A stretch of DNA of 64,000 nt, from assembly GCF_002929825.1 (NCBI RefSeq), contig NZ_PJJN01000031.1, positions 124,001 through 188,000 on the forward strand, in the 5' to 3' direction. Every line of letters starts with the position of its first letter. Within the stretch, counting starts at the first letter, position 1. The notes under the pieces were generated by a model. The model was not told where the DNA came from and did no database searches. It saw only the letters and a list, made by a program, of their open reading frames with translations. Below are positions 25,437 to 32,707 of the stretch, piece by piece. A program made the position numbers and the translations under genes. The DNA comes from Cryobacterium sp. Y29 (GTDB taxonomy: Bacteria > Actinomycetota > Actinomycetes > Actinomycetales > Microbacteriaceae).

Positions 25437-25632
25437 CCCGAGCGACGCGAACCCGGTTGCCCGGCGGCGCCTCGATTCCGATGCCGCTGACTGGACTGAG
25501 GAACAGATGCGCGCGGCCCGGCCGCGCATAATCCGTCTGAACCCCGACGGGTCGCGCGAGCTCGACGACGCAAGCGCCGTACCGGAGGCCGAGTGCGCGG
25601 ACGACGCGGATACCCCGCCGACAAAATCCTGA
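25417..25632 (+). CDS. Small protein with protease-propeptide-like motif
   Basis: This 71-residue hydrophilic protein starts inside the 3' end of the protease gene in another frame and ends at a strong terminator, so it shares the protease transcript. It has no signal peptide. Its centre reads DWTEEQMRAARP, which matches the pattern W-T-x-E-x-M-x-x-A-x-P of the protease propeptide (YWTPERMQGAIP). It could be a cytoplasmic inhibitor or chaperone that mimics the propeptide, or be fused to the protease by frameshifting. No family is recognised. Overlap and motif similarity argue for a real gene; the ribosome binding site is weak. Confidence 0.6.
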   Translation: MSRHPRDPSDANPVARRRLDSDAADWTEEQMRAARPRIIRLNPDGSRELDDASAVPEAECADDADTPPTKS

Positions 25633-25678
25633 ATCACTGAAAGCCCCGTCCGAGACATGGACGGGGCTTTCAGTGATT
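25632..25678. terminator. Strong bidirectional terminator
   Basis: A perfect 20-bp stem with arms at 25632-25651 and 25659-25678, beginning AATCACTGAAAGCCCC, encloses a 7-nt loop. It separates the protease unit (+) from the CoA-transferase operon (-). Confidence 0.9.
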
Positions 25679-25686
25679 GCTGACGA

Positions 25687-26334
25687 CTAGACCAAAGCAG
25701 TTTCCCCGACCGTGAATGCGGCCTCGGTGGTGTCTTCGATGTCCTGCAGGCTCACGCCAGGGGCGCGTTGGCGCAGCACCAATCCGGTCGGCGTCACGTC
25801 GAAGACGGCCGTGTCGCTGATGATGCGATCGACAACACGCACGCCGGTCAGTGGCAGGGTGCACTCGGTGACGATTTTCGGCGTCCCATCTTTCGCGACG
25901 TGTTCGGTGAGCACCACGACGCGCGGACTGCCCGCCACGAGGTCCATCGCGCCGCCCATTCCCTTGACCATTTTACCAGGAATGGTCCAGTTGGCGAGGT
26001 CGCCAAGCCCCGAAACCTGCATGGCGCCGAGGATGGCGACCTTCACGTGACCGCCGCGGATCATGCCGAACGAGGTCGCTGAGTCAAAGATCGCCGCCCC
26101 CGGCAGCATCGTGACGGTCTGTTTGCCGGCGTTGATAAGGTCGGCGTCTTCCTCGCCCTCCCACGGGAACGGTCCCATGCCCAGCAGCCCGTTCTCGCTC
26201 TGCAGCGTCACGTGAATGCCCTCAGGCAGATTGTTGGCCACGAGCGTCGGGATGCCGATGCCGAGGTTCACGTAGTCGCCGTCACTGAGTTCCTGCGCCG
26301 CGATCGCGGCCATTTCATCTCTGGTCCAAGCCAT
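25687..26334 (-). CDS. scoB: 3-oxoacid CoA-transferase, subunit B
   Basis: This 215-residue beta subunit of a family-I CoA-transferase has the catalytic glutamate Glu47 in QSENGLLG, plus [10 protein letters not shown] and [15 protein letters not shown]. With the alpha subunit it moves CoA from succinyl-CoA to a 3-oxoacid such as acetoacetate or 3-oxoadipate. The start ATG follows GAGGAGAAAA and is 14 nt after the subunit A stop. The regulator gene is divergent from subunit A. It could be ScoAB or PcaIJ; with no other aromatic pathway genes in view, the substrate stays open. Confidence 0.92.
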   Translation of the reverse strand: MAWTRDEMAAIAAQELSDGDYVNLGIGIPTLVANNLPEGIHVTLQSENGLLGMGPFPWEGEEDADLINAGKQTVTMLPGAAIFDSATSFGMIRGGHVKVAILGAMQVSGLGDLANWTIPGKMVKGMGGAMDLVAGSPRVVVLTEHVAKDGTPKIVTECTLPLTGVRVVDRIISDTAVFDVTPTGLVLRQRAPGVSLQDIEDTTEAAFTVGETALV

Positions 26335-26348
26335 GGTTTTCTCCTCAA

Positions 26349-27065
26349 CTACAAGCTGGCCAGCACAGGGCGGCTGCGTACGGTGCGCTGTTCGATGTCT
26401 TTGACCCGGGCTGAGGCCTGGAAGAGGCGCTGCACGTAGACACCGGGGGTGATGACGTGGTTCGGATCGATGTCACCGGGCTCAACGATCACCTCGGCCT
26501 CAGCGATGGTCACGATACCGGCGGTGGCCACTACGGGGTTGAAGTTGCGGGCGGTGAACCGATACTCGAGATTGCCGAGAGTGTCGGCGCGCCAGGCCTT
26601 GACCAGTGCCACGTCGGCGACGATGCCGCGTTCCTGGAGGTAGGTTTCACCATCGAAGTCGGCGAGCGGTTTACCCTCGGCGATCAGCGTGCCGACGCCC
26701 GTTTTGGTATAGAACGCGGGGATACCAGCGCCCCCGGCCCGCAACCGCTCGGCGAGGGTGCCCTGGGGGCTGAATTCAACCTCGAGCACGCCGGCCAGAA
26801 ACTGTTCGGCGAACAGCTTGTTCTCGCCCACATACGAGGCGATGACCTTGCGTACCTGCCCGGCCTCGAGCAACACGCCCAGGCCCTTGCCGTCGACGCC
26901 CATATTGTTCGACACGACCGTGAGATCTTTCACACCGGATGCCCGCACCGCGTCGATGAGATCGGCCGGGATTCCGCTGAGCCCGAAACCGCCGACCGCG
27001 AGAACCATCCCATCGCGCAGAACGTCGTGCAGCGCCTCGCATGCGCTGGCCTGAACCTTGGACAT
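26349..27065 (-). CDS. scoA: 3-oxoacid CoA-transferase, subunit A
   Basis: This 238-residue alpha subunit has the family signature [15 protein letters not shown] and later [33 protein letters not shown] and [13 protein letters not shown]. It pairs with the subunit B gene just downstream. The ATG at 27065 was chosen because CAAGGAGGAGACAGT lies immediately before it; the frame extends upstream to 27131 but only through the palindromic operator region. Divergent transcription with an IclR-family regulator, with shared operator-like palindromes between, suggests control by that regulator in response to an acid substrate. Confidence 0.92.
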   Translation of the reverse strand: MSKVQASACEALHDVLRDGMVLAVGGFGLSGIPADLIDAVRASGVKDLTVVSNNMGVDGKGLGVLLEAGQVRKVIASYVGENKLFAEQFLAGVLEVEFSPQGTLAERLRAGGAGIPAFYTKTGVGTLIAEGKPLADFDGETYLQERGIVADVALVKAWRADTLGNLEYRFTARNFNPVVATAGIVTIAEAEVIVEPGDIDPNHVITPGVYVQRLFQASARVKDIEQRTVRSRPVLASL

Positions 27066-27093
27066 ACTGTCTCCTCCTTGAGCGGTGTCGAGC

Positions 27094-27118
27094 GTGCTGT
27101 CCACGCCGTGGACAGCAC
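27094..27118. promoter_or_regulatory. Palindromic operator between scoA and iclR-type gene (site 1)
   Basis: GTGCTGTCCACG and CGTGGACAGCAC form a perfect 12-1-12 palindrome 28 nt upstream of the scoA start. Its centre GTCCACGCCGTGGAC is matched at 11 of 15 bases by the site at 27207-27221. It is a likely binding site of the divergent IclR regulator. Confidence 0.65.
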
Positions 27119-27206
27119 CTCTATACGTCATGGTATTCAGAGCCGACAGACCCTGTCAATCAGTATCATCTTGCGACTTCACCCCGTGAACAGTAGGCTG
27201 CGAATC

Positions 27207-27221
27207 ATCCACATCATGGAC
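27207..27221. promoter_or_regulatory. Palindromic operator-like sequence (site 2)
   Basis: ATCCACATCATGGAC shares the TCCAC...TGGAC core of site 1. It lies directly before the iclR-type start codon chosen here, which fits autoregulation. Confidence 0.5.
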
Positions 27222-27233
27222 AGAGGCATCGAT

Positions 27234-28073
27234 ATGGTCGCTCAGCCACCCACACGTGAGACGCAGACGGCACGCGGTGGCCCACCACTACCGCTGGCAC
27301 AGCCCGTGCAGGGCGCTCAGGTCGTCACCCGCATAGCCCTGCTGTTGCGCCTGATCGGGCGCAACTCGGCCGGCACTCCCCTGGCCGAGATCGTGCGCGA
27401 CTCCGGCCTGACCCGGCCTACCGTGCACCGGCTGCTCACGTCGCTCGCCGCCGAGGGCCTGCTCGACCACGATGCCGTGCGGCACACCTGGCACTACGGC
27501 CCCGAGGTCTTCGTCATGGGAACCGTTGCTGCCGCCCGCTACCCGATCGAAGAGCTTGCCCGGCCAAGCCTGGTGCGCCTGGCCGAGGAGACCGGGGAGA
27601 GCGCGTTCCTCTCGATCCGGCGCGGTGCCGAAACCGTGTGTCTGCTCCGTGAAGAGGGCAGCTTTCCCATCCGCTCCTTCGTGCTGCACGAGGGGGTGCG
27701 TTTTCCGCTGGGGATCGCATCCGCTGGACTGGCCATTCTGGCCTACCTACCCGCGGCTGAAGTAGATACCCTCCTCGCCGACACCACGGATTTCTCGGCT
27801 CGCTGGGGCGATCAGCACTCCCCTGCCAGCATCCGGGCCAATCTCGAACGAACCCGGGAAACCGGCTACGCGGTGAATCCGGGACTCATTCTGGAGGGAA
27901 GCTGGGGCATGGGCGCCGCGATCTTCGACCGCAGCGGCCGCCCCGGCTGGGCGCTCTCACTCACCGGAATCGAGCCACGGTTCAAGCCCGAACGGCAGAG
28001 GATCCTCGGCCAGCTGCTCCTCGACGAGGCCAGCCGCATCACCCAGACCTTGCAACGCCCACCCATCGCCTAG
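27234..28073 (+). CDS. IclR-family transcriptional regulator
   Basis: This regulator of about 279 residues has an N-terminal winged helix (about residues 35-95; TPLAEIVRDSGLTRPTVHRLL is the helix-turn-helix) and an IclR effector domain (about 110-270) with VCLLREEGSFPIRS, RFPLGIASAGLAILAYLP and ETGYAVNPGLI. I prefer the ATG at 27234, because the alternative at 27216 lies inside an operator-like sequence and has no ribosome binding site, while AGAGGC precedes 27234. It is divergent from the CoA-transferase operon and probably controls it. A hairpin terminator follows. Confidence 0.9.
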   Translation: MVAQPPTRETQTARGGPPLPLAQPVQGAQVVTRIALLLRLIGRNSAGTPLAEIVRDSGLTRPTVHRLLTSLAAEGLLDHDAVRHTWHYGPEVFVMGTVAAARYPIEELARPSLVRLAEETGESAFLSIRRGAETVCLLREEGSFPIRSFVLHEGVRFPLGIASAGLAILAYLPAAEVDTLLADTTDFSARWGDQHSPASIRANLERTRETGYAVNPGLILEGSWGMGAAIFDRSGRPGWALSLTGIEPRFKPERQRILGQLLLDEASRITQTLQRPPIA

Positions 28074-28093
28074 CGGCCTGGGCGGGAAATGAG

Positions 28094-28124
28094 AAAAGTC
28101 CCGGCCGAGGCCGGGACTTTTGCC
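28094..28124 (+). terminator. Rho-independent terminator after the IclR gene
   Basis: AAAAGTCCCGGCC (28094-28106) pairs with GGCCGGGACTTTT (28109-28121), ending in a U-tract on the + strand and, read the other way, also on the - strand. It may serve both this gene and the tRNA-Ala transcript. Confidence 0.88.
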
Positions 28125-28130
28125 ACAGTG

Positions 28131-28206
28131 TGGTGGAGCTAAGGAGATTCGAACTCCTGACCTTCTCATTGCGAACGAGACGCGCTACCAACTGCGCCAT
28201 AGCCCC
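28131..28206 (-). tRNA. tRNA-Ala (CGC)
   Basis: A 76-nt cloverleaf with encoded CCA: acceptor GGGGCTA/TAGCTCC, D-arm GCGCAGTTGGTAGCGC, anticodon loop TTCGCAA (anticodon CGC, reading GCG) and T-arm GGAGTTCGAATCTCC. The G3-U70 wobble pair, the alanine identity element, is present. Confidence 0.96.
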
Positions 28207-28271
28207 AAACTGCCTTTGAAGAATATCACGGGCTGGCCGACAGTTTTGCCGCTTCGAGCGCGAGGCGTCAG

Positions 28272-29213
28272 TTAGACCGCGCGACGGCGACGCAGCACGG
28301 CGTCGAGGTCGGTCATGCCTGGGGTCGTCTCGCCGACAATACCCATCGACGCGAATCGGCTGGGCACCGCAGCAGCAGTCGCCGCGACGACGGGCCGCGC
28401 GATCGGCGTGACCACCCGGTTGGTCTCCTCCGCGAGCGCGGCGGCACGACGGGCAACCTCCGCTTCAGCGGCTGCCCGGCGCAGCTGGTTGGCCGCTTCA
28501 ACGGATGCCATCGCCGTCTGCGCGATGGAGCCGCGCGAGAGGTGCAGCGCTCGCGGCACGGGTTGCGGCGTCCACGTGGCAGCGGCGACCGGAGACTCTT
28601 CCAGTTGCACGGGCTCAAAGGTGTGCCGGATCGGCACGGACCGCGCCACCGGGGCTTCGACGCGAACGATGCGCGCCGAGCGTGCGACCGTGGCCAGTCT
28701 TTCGAGAATGCCGAACGCGGCGACCATGACGACGCCGCCGCCAACCAGCGCGGAGAACGAACCGGCCAGAGCGGGAACGATCCCCGACACCGCCAGCACG
28801 AAACCGGTCAGCAGAATGAGCGAGACCACGCCACGAAAGAGACGAAGACGCCGAAGTTTCTTCATCGGCGACTCCGGGAGGCGCGGCGCGGCCGCGACGG
28901 CCACAGCGGCGGCCACGCGGCGAACATCGCTGGCGGCATCCGCTTTCGCCTGCGCTTCAGCCCGCTTCGATTGCTCGGCCCTCGCCAGAACCCGTTGCTG
29001 CTCGGCGACCGTGCGGGCGTTCGCTTCAAGCCGCACTTGCTGCGGAACCTCGGCGGTTTCGGCCAGAATGCGCAGTGTCTGCTGCAATCGCACCGCGTTT
29101 CGTTCGGTTGCCTGAAACTGCTTGCGGCGTGACCAGGTGGGCATCAAGTAGGCAACCCAGAGCACAGCGGCCACCGCCACCATGACCCCGCCACCCAATG
29201 CCTCACTACTCAT
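28272..29213 (-). CDS. Actinobacterial membrane protein, unknown
   Basis: This 313-residue protein has one N-terminal transmembrane helix (GVMVAVAAVLWVAYLMP), a charged Ala/Glu/Arg-rich coiled-coil region (about residues 30-110) and two further helices in the middle (VVSLILLTGFVLAVSGIVP and a Val/Gly-rich one). A long Ala-rich helical C-terminal part ends in DLDAVLRRRRAV. No catalytic motif is visible. It sits next to rimJ and galU, a neighbourhood I expect in Microbacteriaceae. It may be an envelope scaffold, but I cannot assign a function. Confidence 0.78.
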   Translation of the reverse strand: MSSEALGGGVMVAVAAVLWVAYLMPTWSRRKQFQATERNAVRLQQTLRILAETAEVPQQVRLEANARTVAEQQRVLARAEQSKRAEAQAKADAASDVRRVAAAVAVAAAPRLPESPMKKLRRLRLFRGVVSLILLTGFVLAVSGIVPALAGSFSALVGGGVVMVAAFGILERLATVARSARIVRVEAPVARSVPIRHTFEPVQLEESPVAAATWTPQPVPRALHLSRGSIAQTAMASVEAANQLRRAAAEAEVARRAAALAEETNRVVTPIARPVVAATAAAVPSRFASMGIVGETTPGMTDLDAVLRRRRAV

Positions 29214-29311
29214 GTTGACAACGGTAAGAGGCGCGGGTACATCCGGCGAGGATTACTCTCGGTGTGTCACCTAAGTTAATATACTGATTCCGCCCCCGAA
29301 CAGGGTGGTTC

Positions 29312-29339
29312 GTAACCGTCATCGGGTGATGACGGTTAC
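29312..29339. terminator. Hairpin at the 3' end of rimJ
   Basis: GTAACCGTCATC and GATGACGGTTAC form a perfect 12-bp stem with loop GGGT. It overlaps the last codons and stop of the acetyltransferase gene. No U-tract follows. Confidence 0.6.
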
Positions 29340-29978
29340 CGGATGCGCGGCCGACTCCAAATCTGCCGCGGTGACGCTCGCGGCAGCCTCTGGTACCAAG
29401 CCATCCTGCCAGCGGCGCATGACGCCCTGGCTGAGTTCCTCGGCGATCAGGCCGAAGCAGAAATGGTCGCGCCAATCACCGTTGATGTGGATATACCGTC
29501 GGCGCAGGCCCTCATACCGAAAGCCGAGCTTTTCGACGACGCGCAGGCTGGCCTTATTCTCGGGACGGATACAAATTTCTATTCGATGGAGGCCGAGCTC
29601 GTAGAAGCAGTAGTCGGTCGCGAGCGCCACGGCCGTGGGGGTGACCGACTGGCCGGCAAACTTTTCACTCACCCAGTAGCCGATCGTGGCCGACGACAGC
29701 GATCCCCAGGTGATCGACGACACGTTGAGCTGACCGGCCAGTTCACCGTTTTGTTCCACGATGAACGGCAGGCCGTTGCCCGACCGCGAATGCGTCAACA
29801 GGCTGCGGATGCTCGCGCGCGTGTCGAAAGACATCGGCGCGTAAGGGTTGGTGGCCTCCCACTTGCGCAACCACGAGCGGTTCGCCAGCAGTTCGCCCTC
29901 GAGAGCGCGCGAATCGCGCAATCGGATGGGACGCAGAGTGACTGCCCCCTCGCGGAGGGTCGGGATTGCGATCGGCAC
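29319..29978 (-). CDS. rimJ: GNAT acetyltransferase, RimJ-like
   Basis: This 219-residue GNAT-fold N-acetyltransferase of the RimJ/RimL group is thought to acetylate N-terminal alanine of a ribosomal protein or a related target. Visible are the N-terminal substrate part (LRPIRLRDSRALEGELLANRSWL), the beta-4/acetyl-CoA region IGYWVSEKFAGQSVTPTAVALA and the C-terminal IEICIRPENKASLRVVEKLGFRYEG, the classic GNAT motif. It lies 50 nt downstream of galU on the same strand. RimJ is the best name, but exact substrate specificity is not readable. Confidence 0.85.
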   Translation of the reverse strand: MPIAIPTLREGAVTLRPIRLRDSRALEGELLANRSWLRKWEATNPYAPMSFDTRASIRSLLTHSRSGNGLPFIVEQNGELAGQLNVSSITWGSLSSATIGYWVSEKFAGQSVTPTAVALATDYCFYELGLHRIEICIRPENKASLRVVEKLGFRYEGLRRRYIHINGDWRDHFCFGLIAEELSQGVMRRWQDGLVPEAAASVTAADLESAAHPVTVITR

Positions 29979-30028
29979 GGTTTGCCTGTCTGTCGTGGGT
30001 TGGAAGCCGGGTGGAGCGGGGAAGATCC

Positions 30029-30928
30029 TTAGTCGAGTGTGGCGACGAATTCGCGCAGCCAGGGCTTGAGGTCGGCACCGAGATCTTCACGATCGACGGC
30101 GAGCTGCACGATGGCCTTGATGTAGTCGAGCCGGTCGCCGGTGTCGTAACGACGCCCCCGAAAGATGAGGCCGTACACGCCGCCGGTGGACTCCGGGTTG
30201 ACGGCCATCTCCTGCAGGGCATCGGTCAGCTGGATCTCGTTGCCCTTGCCGGGCGCCGTGTGTTCCAGAATATCGAAAACTTCGGGGCGCAACACGTAAC
30301 GGCCGATGATGGCGAGGTTGGAGGGGGCGTCTTCGGGGCTGGGCTTCTCGACGAGGCCGGTGATACGCACAACGTCGGGGTCATCGGTCGCTTCGACCGC
30401 AGCTGCTCCATACATATGAATCTGCGCGGGGTCGACCTCGAGCAGGGCAACGATGCTGGAGCCACGCTTGACCTGTTCTTCGAGCATGCGGGTCAGCAGC
30501 GGGTCGCGGGAGTCGATGATGTCGTCACCGAGCAGCACCGCGAACGGCTCGTTTCCCACGTGCATGCGCGATCGCAGCACGGCGTGGCCGAGTCCGCGCG
30601 GGTCGCCCTGCCGCACATAGTGGATGTCGGCGAGCTCGTTGGATTCACGCACCTTGGCCAGCCGGGTCCGGTCCCCCTTGCGTTCCAGCAGCGCTTCGAG
30701 CTCGGTCATGCGATCGAAATGGTTCTCCAGGGCGTTCTTGTTGCGCCCGGTAACCATCAACACGTCGCTGAGCCCAGCCGCAACAGCTTCTTCGACGACG
30801 TATTGAATAGCCGGTTTATCCACGACGGGCAGCATCTCTTTCGGCATGGCCTTGGTCGCTGGCAGGAAACGTGTTCCCAGTCCAGCTGCGGGAATGACGG
30901 CTTTAGTTATCGGGGTACCCATGGGCAC
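30029..30928 (-). CDS. galU: UTP-glucose-1-phosphate uridylyltransferase
   Basis: GalU (EC 2.7.7.9) makes UDP-glucose from UTP and glucose-1-phosphate for wall polysaccharides, glycolipids and trehalose. The 299-residue protein has the nucleotidyltransferase signature AAGLGTRFLPATKAMPKEML, then VDKPAIQYVVEEAVAAG, LGDDIIDSRDP (metal site), GLVEKPSPEDAPSN and GNEIQLTDALQ. The length is standard. It is divergent from the 5-formyltetrahydrofolate cyclo-ligase gene with only 28 nt between start codons, so their promoters overlap. Confidence 0.96.
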   Translation of the reverse strand: MPMGTPITKAVIPAAGLGTRFLPATKAMPKEMLPVVDKPAIQYVVEEAVAAGLSDVLMVTGRNKNALENHFDRMTELEALLERKGDRTRLAKVRESNELADIHYVRQGDPRGLGHAVLRSRMHVGNEPFAVLLGDDIIDSRDPLLTRMLEEQVKRGSSIVALLEVDPAQIHMYGAAAVEATDDPDVVRITGLVEKPSPEDAPSNLAIIGRYVLRPEVFDILEHTAPGKGNEIQLTDALQEMAVNPESTGGVYGLIFRGRRYDTGDRLDYIKAIVQLAVDREDLGADLKPWLREFVATLD

Positions 30929-30943
30929 TAGGTTAGTGGCAAG

Positions 30944-30956
30944 TAGGATGCCTTAT
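30944..30956 (+). promoter_or_regulatory. Putative leaderless promoter of the folate cyclo-ligase gene
   Basis: TAGGAT at 30944-30949 is a near-consensus -10 box, followed by 7 nt and the ATG at 30957. No ribosome binding site is present. Confidence 0.55.
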
Positions 30957-31535
30957 ATGTACTCCGACATAGCTCATCGAAAGCGTGCGCTCAGAGCGGA
31001 ATTACGCGAACGCCGTCAGAACCTGACATCCTCGGAGCGCGACTTCGCCACGGCCGGTTTCACTGAAAATCTGCAAAGCCTCGTTCTCGACCTGTCCGCG
31101 CGGTCGATCTCCTGCTACCTGTCAGCCCACAACGAACCCGATACCCGACCTTTTCTCAACTGGGCCACGGCAGAGGGCATCCGTATTCTGTTTCCGATTT
31201 CGCGCGAAGACGGCCTGCTCGATTGGACCGTCGGCGACGGCGACGAGGAATTCAGCGGAATTTCCGGCGTACCGGAGGCCGTGGGAACCCTGCTCGGGCC
31301 AATCGCCATCAATGACGTCGACCTTATTATTGTTCCAGCGGCAGCCGTGGACGAATCGGGATTGCGCATGGGCTGGGGCCGCGGCTACTTCGACAAGACC
31401 CTCGGCTCCATGGAGAAATGCCCGCCGGTGTACGCCATGGTCTTCGACAGCGAATACCTCGACGAAGTTCCCCGCGAGGTGCACGACCAGCCTGTGAACG
31501 GCCTCATAACGCCGACCCGAATCATCGCTTTCTAA
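30957..31535 (+). CDS. 5-formyltetrahydrofolate cyclo-ligase
   Basis: This 192-residue enzyme (EC 6.3.3.2, MTHFS/YgfA family) converts 5-formyl-THF to 5,10-methenyl-THF with ATP. It shows the N-terminal KRALRAELRERRQNL helix, SCYLSAHNEPDTRPF, IIVPAAAVDESGLRMGWGRG with the ATP/phosphate loop GRGYFDKTL, and a C-terminal VHDQPVNGLITPTRII. I chose the ATG at 30957 as a leaderless start; the upstream frame overlaps the galU gene and its promoter. The downstream fmdB and mscL genes follow on the same strand, an order common in actinobacteria. Confidence 0.93.
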   Translation: MYSDIAHRKRALRAELRERRQNLTSSERDFATAGFTENLQSLVLDLSARSISCYLSAHNEPDTRPFLNWATAEGIRILFPISREDGLLDWTVGDGDEEFSGISGVPEAVGTLLGPIAINDVDLIIVPAAAVDESGLRMGWGRGYFDKTLGSMEKCPPVYAMVFDSEYLDEVPREVHDQPVNGLITPTRIIAF

Positions 31536-31641
31536 TCGTTTCACCGCCCGTGACCCCGGTTCTGAACCTGCGGGGCCCTAGGCGCGCATAACCTTAGTCT
31601 TGGCAGGCGTTTGCCTGCTGGCCCAACCAGCTGGAGATGCA

Positions 31642-32004
31642 GTGCCTACCTACTCTTACCGTTGCACCGCGTGCGACACCGCTTTCGATATCCAGCAGGC
31701 CTTCACCGACCACTCGCTCACGGTGTGCCCGACCTGCCAGGGAAAGCTGCGCAAGGTGTTCTCTTCGATCGGCGTGACCTTCAGCGGCTCCGGTTTCTAC
31801 AGCAACGACTCCAAGTCGGATTCGAAGCAGTCCAACCCGAATCTCGACCGCAAGCCGAACGAAAAGTCTGCCGACAAGACCGACTCGACGTCGAGCAAGC
31901 CTGCTGAGAGCAAATCCGAAAAGAAGTCCGACAGCACGCCGGCGAAGAAAGACAGCTCGTCGCCGTCGTCATCATCCTCCGTTCCGACCGCGAAGGCGTC
32001 TTAG
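31642..32004 (+). CDS. FmdB-family zinc ribbon protein
   Basis: This 120-residue protein has a compact N-terminal zinc ribbon (PTYSYRCTACDTAFDIQQ followed by VCPTCQGKLRKVF), the FmdB/CxxC regulatory domain. A long Ser/Lys/Asp-rich disordered tail follows (about residues 55-120). The GTG start at 31642 is preceded by CTGGAGA at a proper distance. FmdB-type proteins are putative regulators whose targets are not known. It is followed 52 nt later by mscL. Confidence 0.88.
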   Translation: MPTYSYRCTACDTAFDIQQAFTDHSLTVCPTCQGKLRKVFSSIGVTFSGSGFYSNDSKSDSKQSNPNLDRKPNEKSADKTDSTSSKPAESKSEKKSDSTPAKKDSSSPSSSSSVPTAKAS

Positions 32005-32056
32005 GTAGATGGCGCTGGCAAAGACGGTCACCCGAGTCATCCGTTTGGAGCACCCC

Positions 32057-32485
32057 GTGATCAGCGGTTTCAAAGAATTCATCATGCGTGGCAACGTCAT
32101 CGATCTCGCCGTGGCCGTCGTCATCGGCACGGCGTTCACCGCGCTCGTCACCGCCATCGTCGTCAATATCTTCAACCCGCTCATCGCCTCGATCTTCGAG
32201 GCCGAATCGCTCGCTCAGGCCCTCCCCCTGACCCTTCCCGGTGGCGACAAGATCCTGTTCGGTGCCGTCATCGGCGCGCTCATCAACTTTCTGCTGATCG
32301 CCGCGGTCGTCTACTTCGTGATCGTGCTGCCGCTGAACAAGCTCAAGGAGGCTCAAGACCGTCGTCGCGCTGCGGGCGTGCCCTCCGCCGTCGTCGTGGA
32401 TCCCACGACCGAACTCGATCTGCTCACGGAGATCCGCGACCTGCTGGCCAAGAACGCTGCAGCCGACCAGGGTCCCAAGCACTAG
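32057..32485 (+). CDS. mscL: Large-conductance mechanosensitive channel
   Basis: MscL is a homopentameric inner-membrane channel that opens under tension and protects against osmotic downshock. The protein has FKEFIMRGNVIDLAVAVVIG (amphipathic N-helix and TM1), a periplasmic loop, TM2 (INFLLIAAVVYFVIVLPLN) and a cytoplasmic helix ending in LLTEIRDLLA. I chose the GTG at 32057 (142 residues) because family members start at this point (MIKGF-like) and TTGGAG lies 7-8 nt upstream; an ATG at 32009 would add 16 untypical residues. It converges with a small gene at 32489. Confidence 0.94.
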   Translation: MISGFKEFIMRGNVIDLAVAVVIGTAFTALVTAIVVNIFNPLIASIFEAESLAQALPLTLPGGDKILFGAVIGALINFLLIAAVVYFVIVLPLNKLKEAQDRRRAAGVPSAVVVDPTTELDLLTEIRDLLAKNAAADQGPKH

Positions 32486-32488
32486 CAG

Positions 32489-32707
32489 CTACCAGTGCGG
32501 TGGGCGATCCTGCCGCAACTGCGCCTCGTTCGCGCTGGGCGCGCTTCCGGTGTGCGCCACGCCCCCATCTTCGCGGAGCACCGGCGGGTGCGGGTTTGGG
32601 TCGGTATCCGGTGCTGGCAGCAGCTTGGCGCGCCGAGCCGTGCCGCCAGCCTTCACGATTGGCTGGCGGGCCGATCCGAGGAGCGGCTTATCCTCCGAAC
32701 CACTCAC
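32489..32707 (-). CDS. Small hydrophilic protein coupled to the helicase-like gene
   Basis: This frame encodes 72 residues, rich in Pro, Ala and charged residues, ending LRQDRPPHW. Its GTG start overlaps the stop of the 1258-residue helicase-like gene by 4 nt (GTGA), the classic pattern of translational coupling. No domain is recognised. It lies 3 nt from the convergent mscL stop. The overlap and the compact fit between two genes make it plausible; without similarity evidence it could still be a chance frame. Confidence 0.5.
   Translation of the reverse strand: MSGSEDKPLLGSARQPIVKAGGTARRAKLLPAPDTDPNPHPPVLREDGGVAHTGSAPSANEAQLRQDRPPHW

Noticed and set aside
26457-27233. Upstream extension of the IclR reading frame to 26457
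   Set aside because: It runs antisense through scoA and across the operator palindromes; the IclR family N-terminus starts near 27234.
32009-32056. ATG at 32009 as start of mscL
   Set aside because: The GTG at 32057 has a proper ribosome binding site and matches the family N-terminus.
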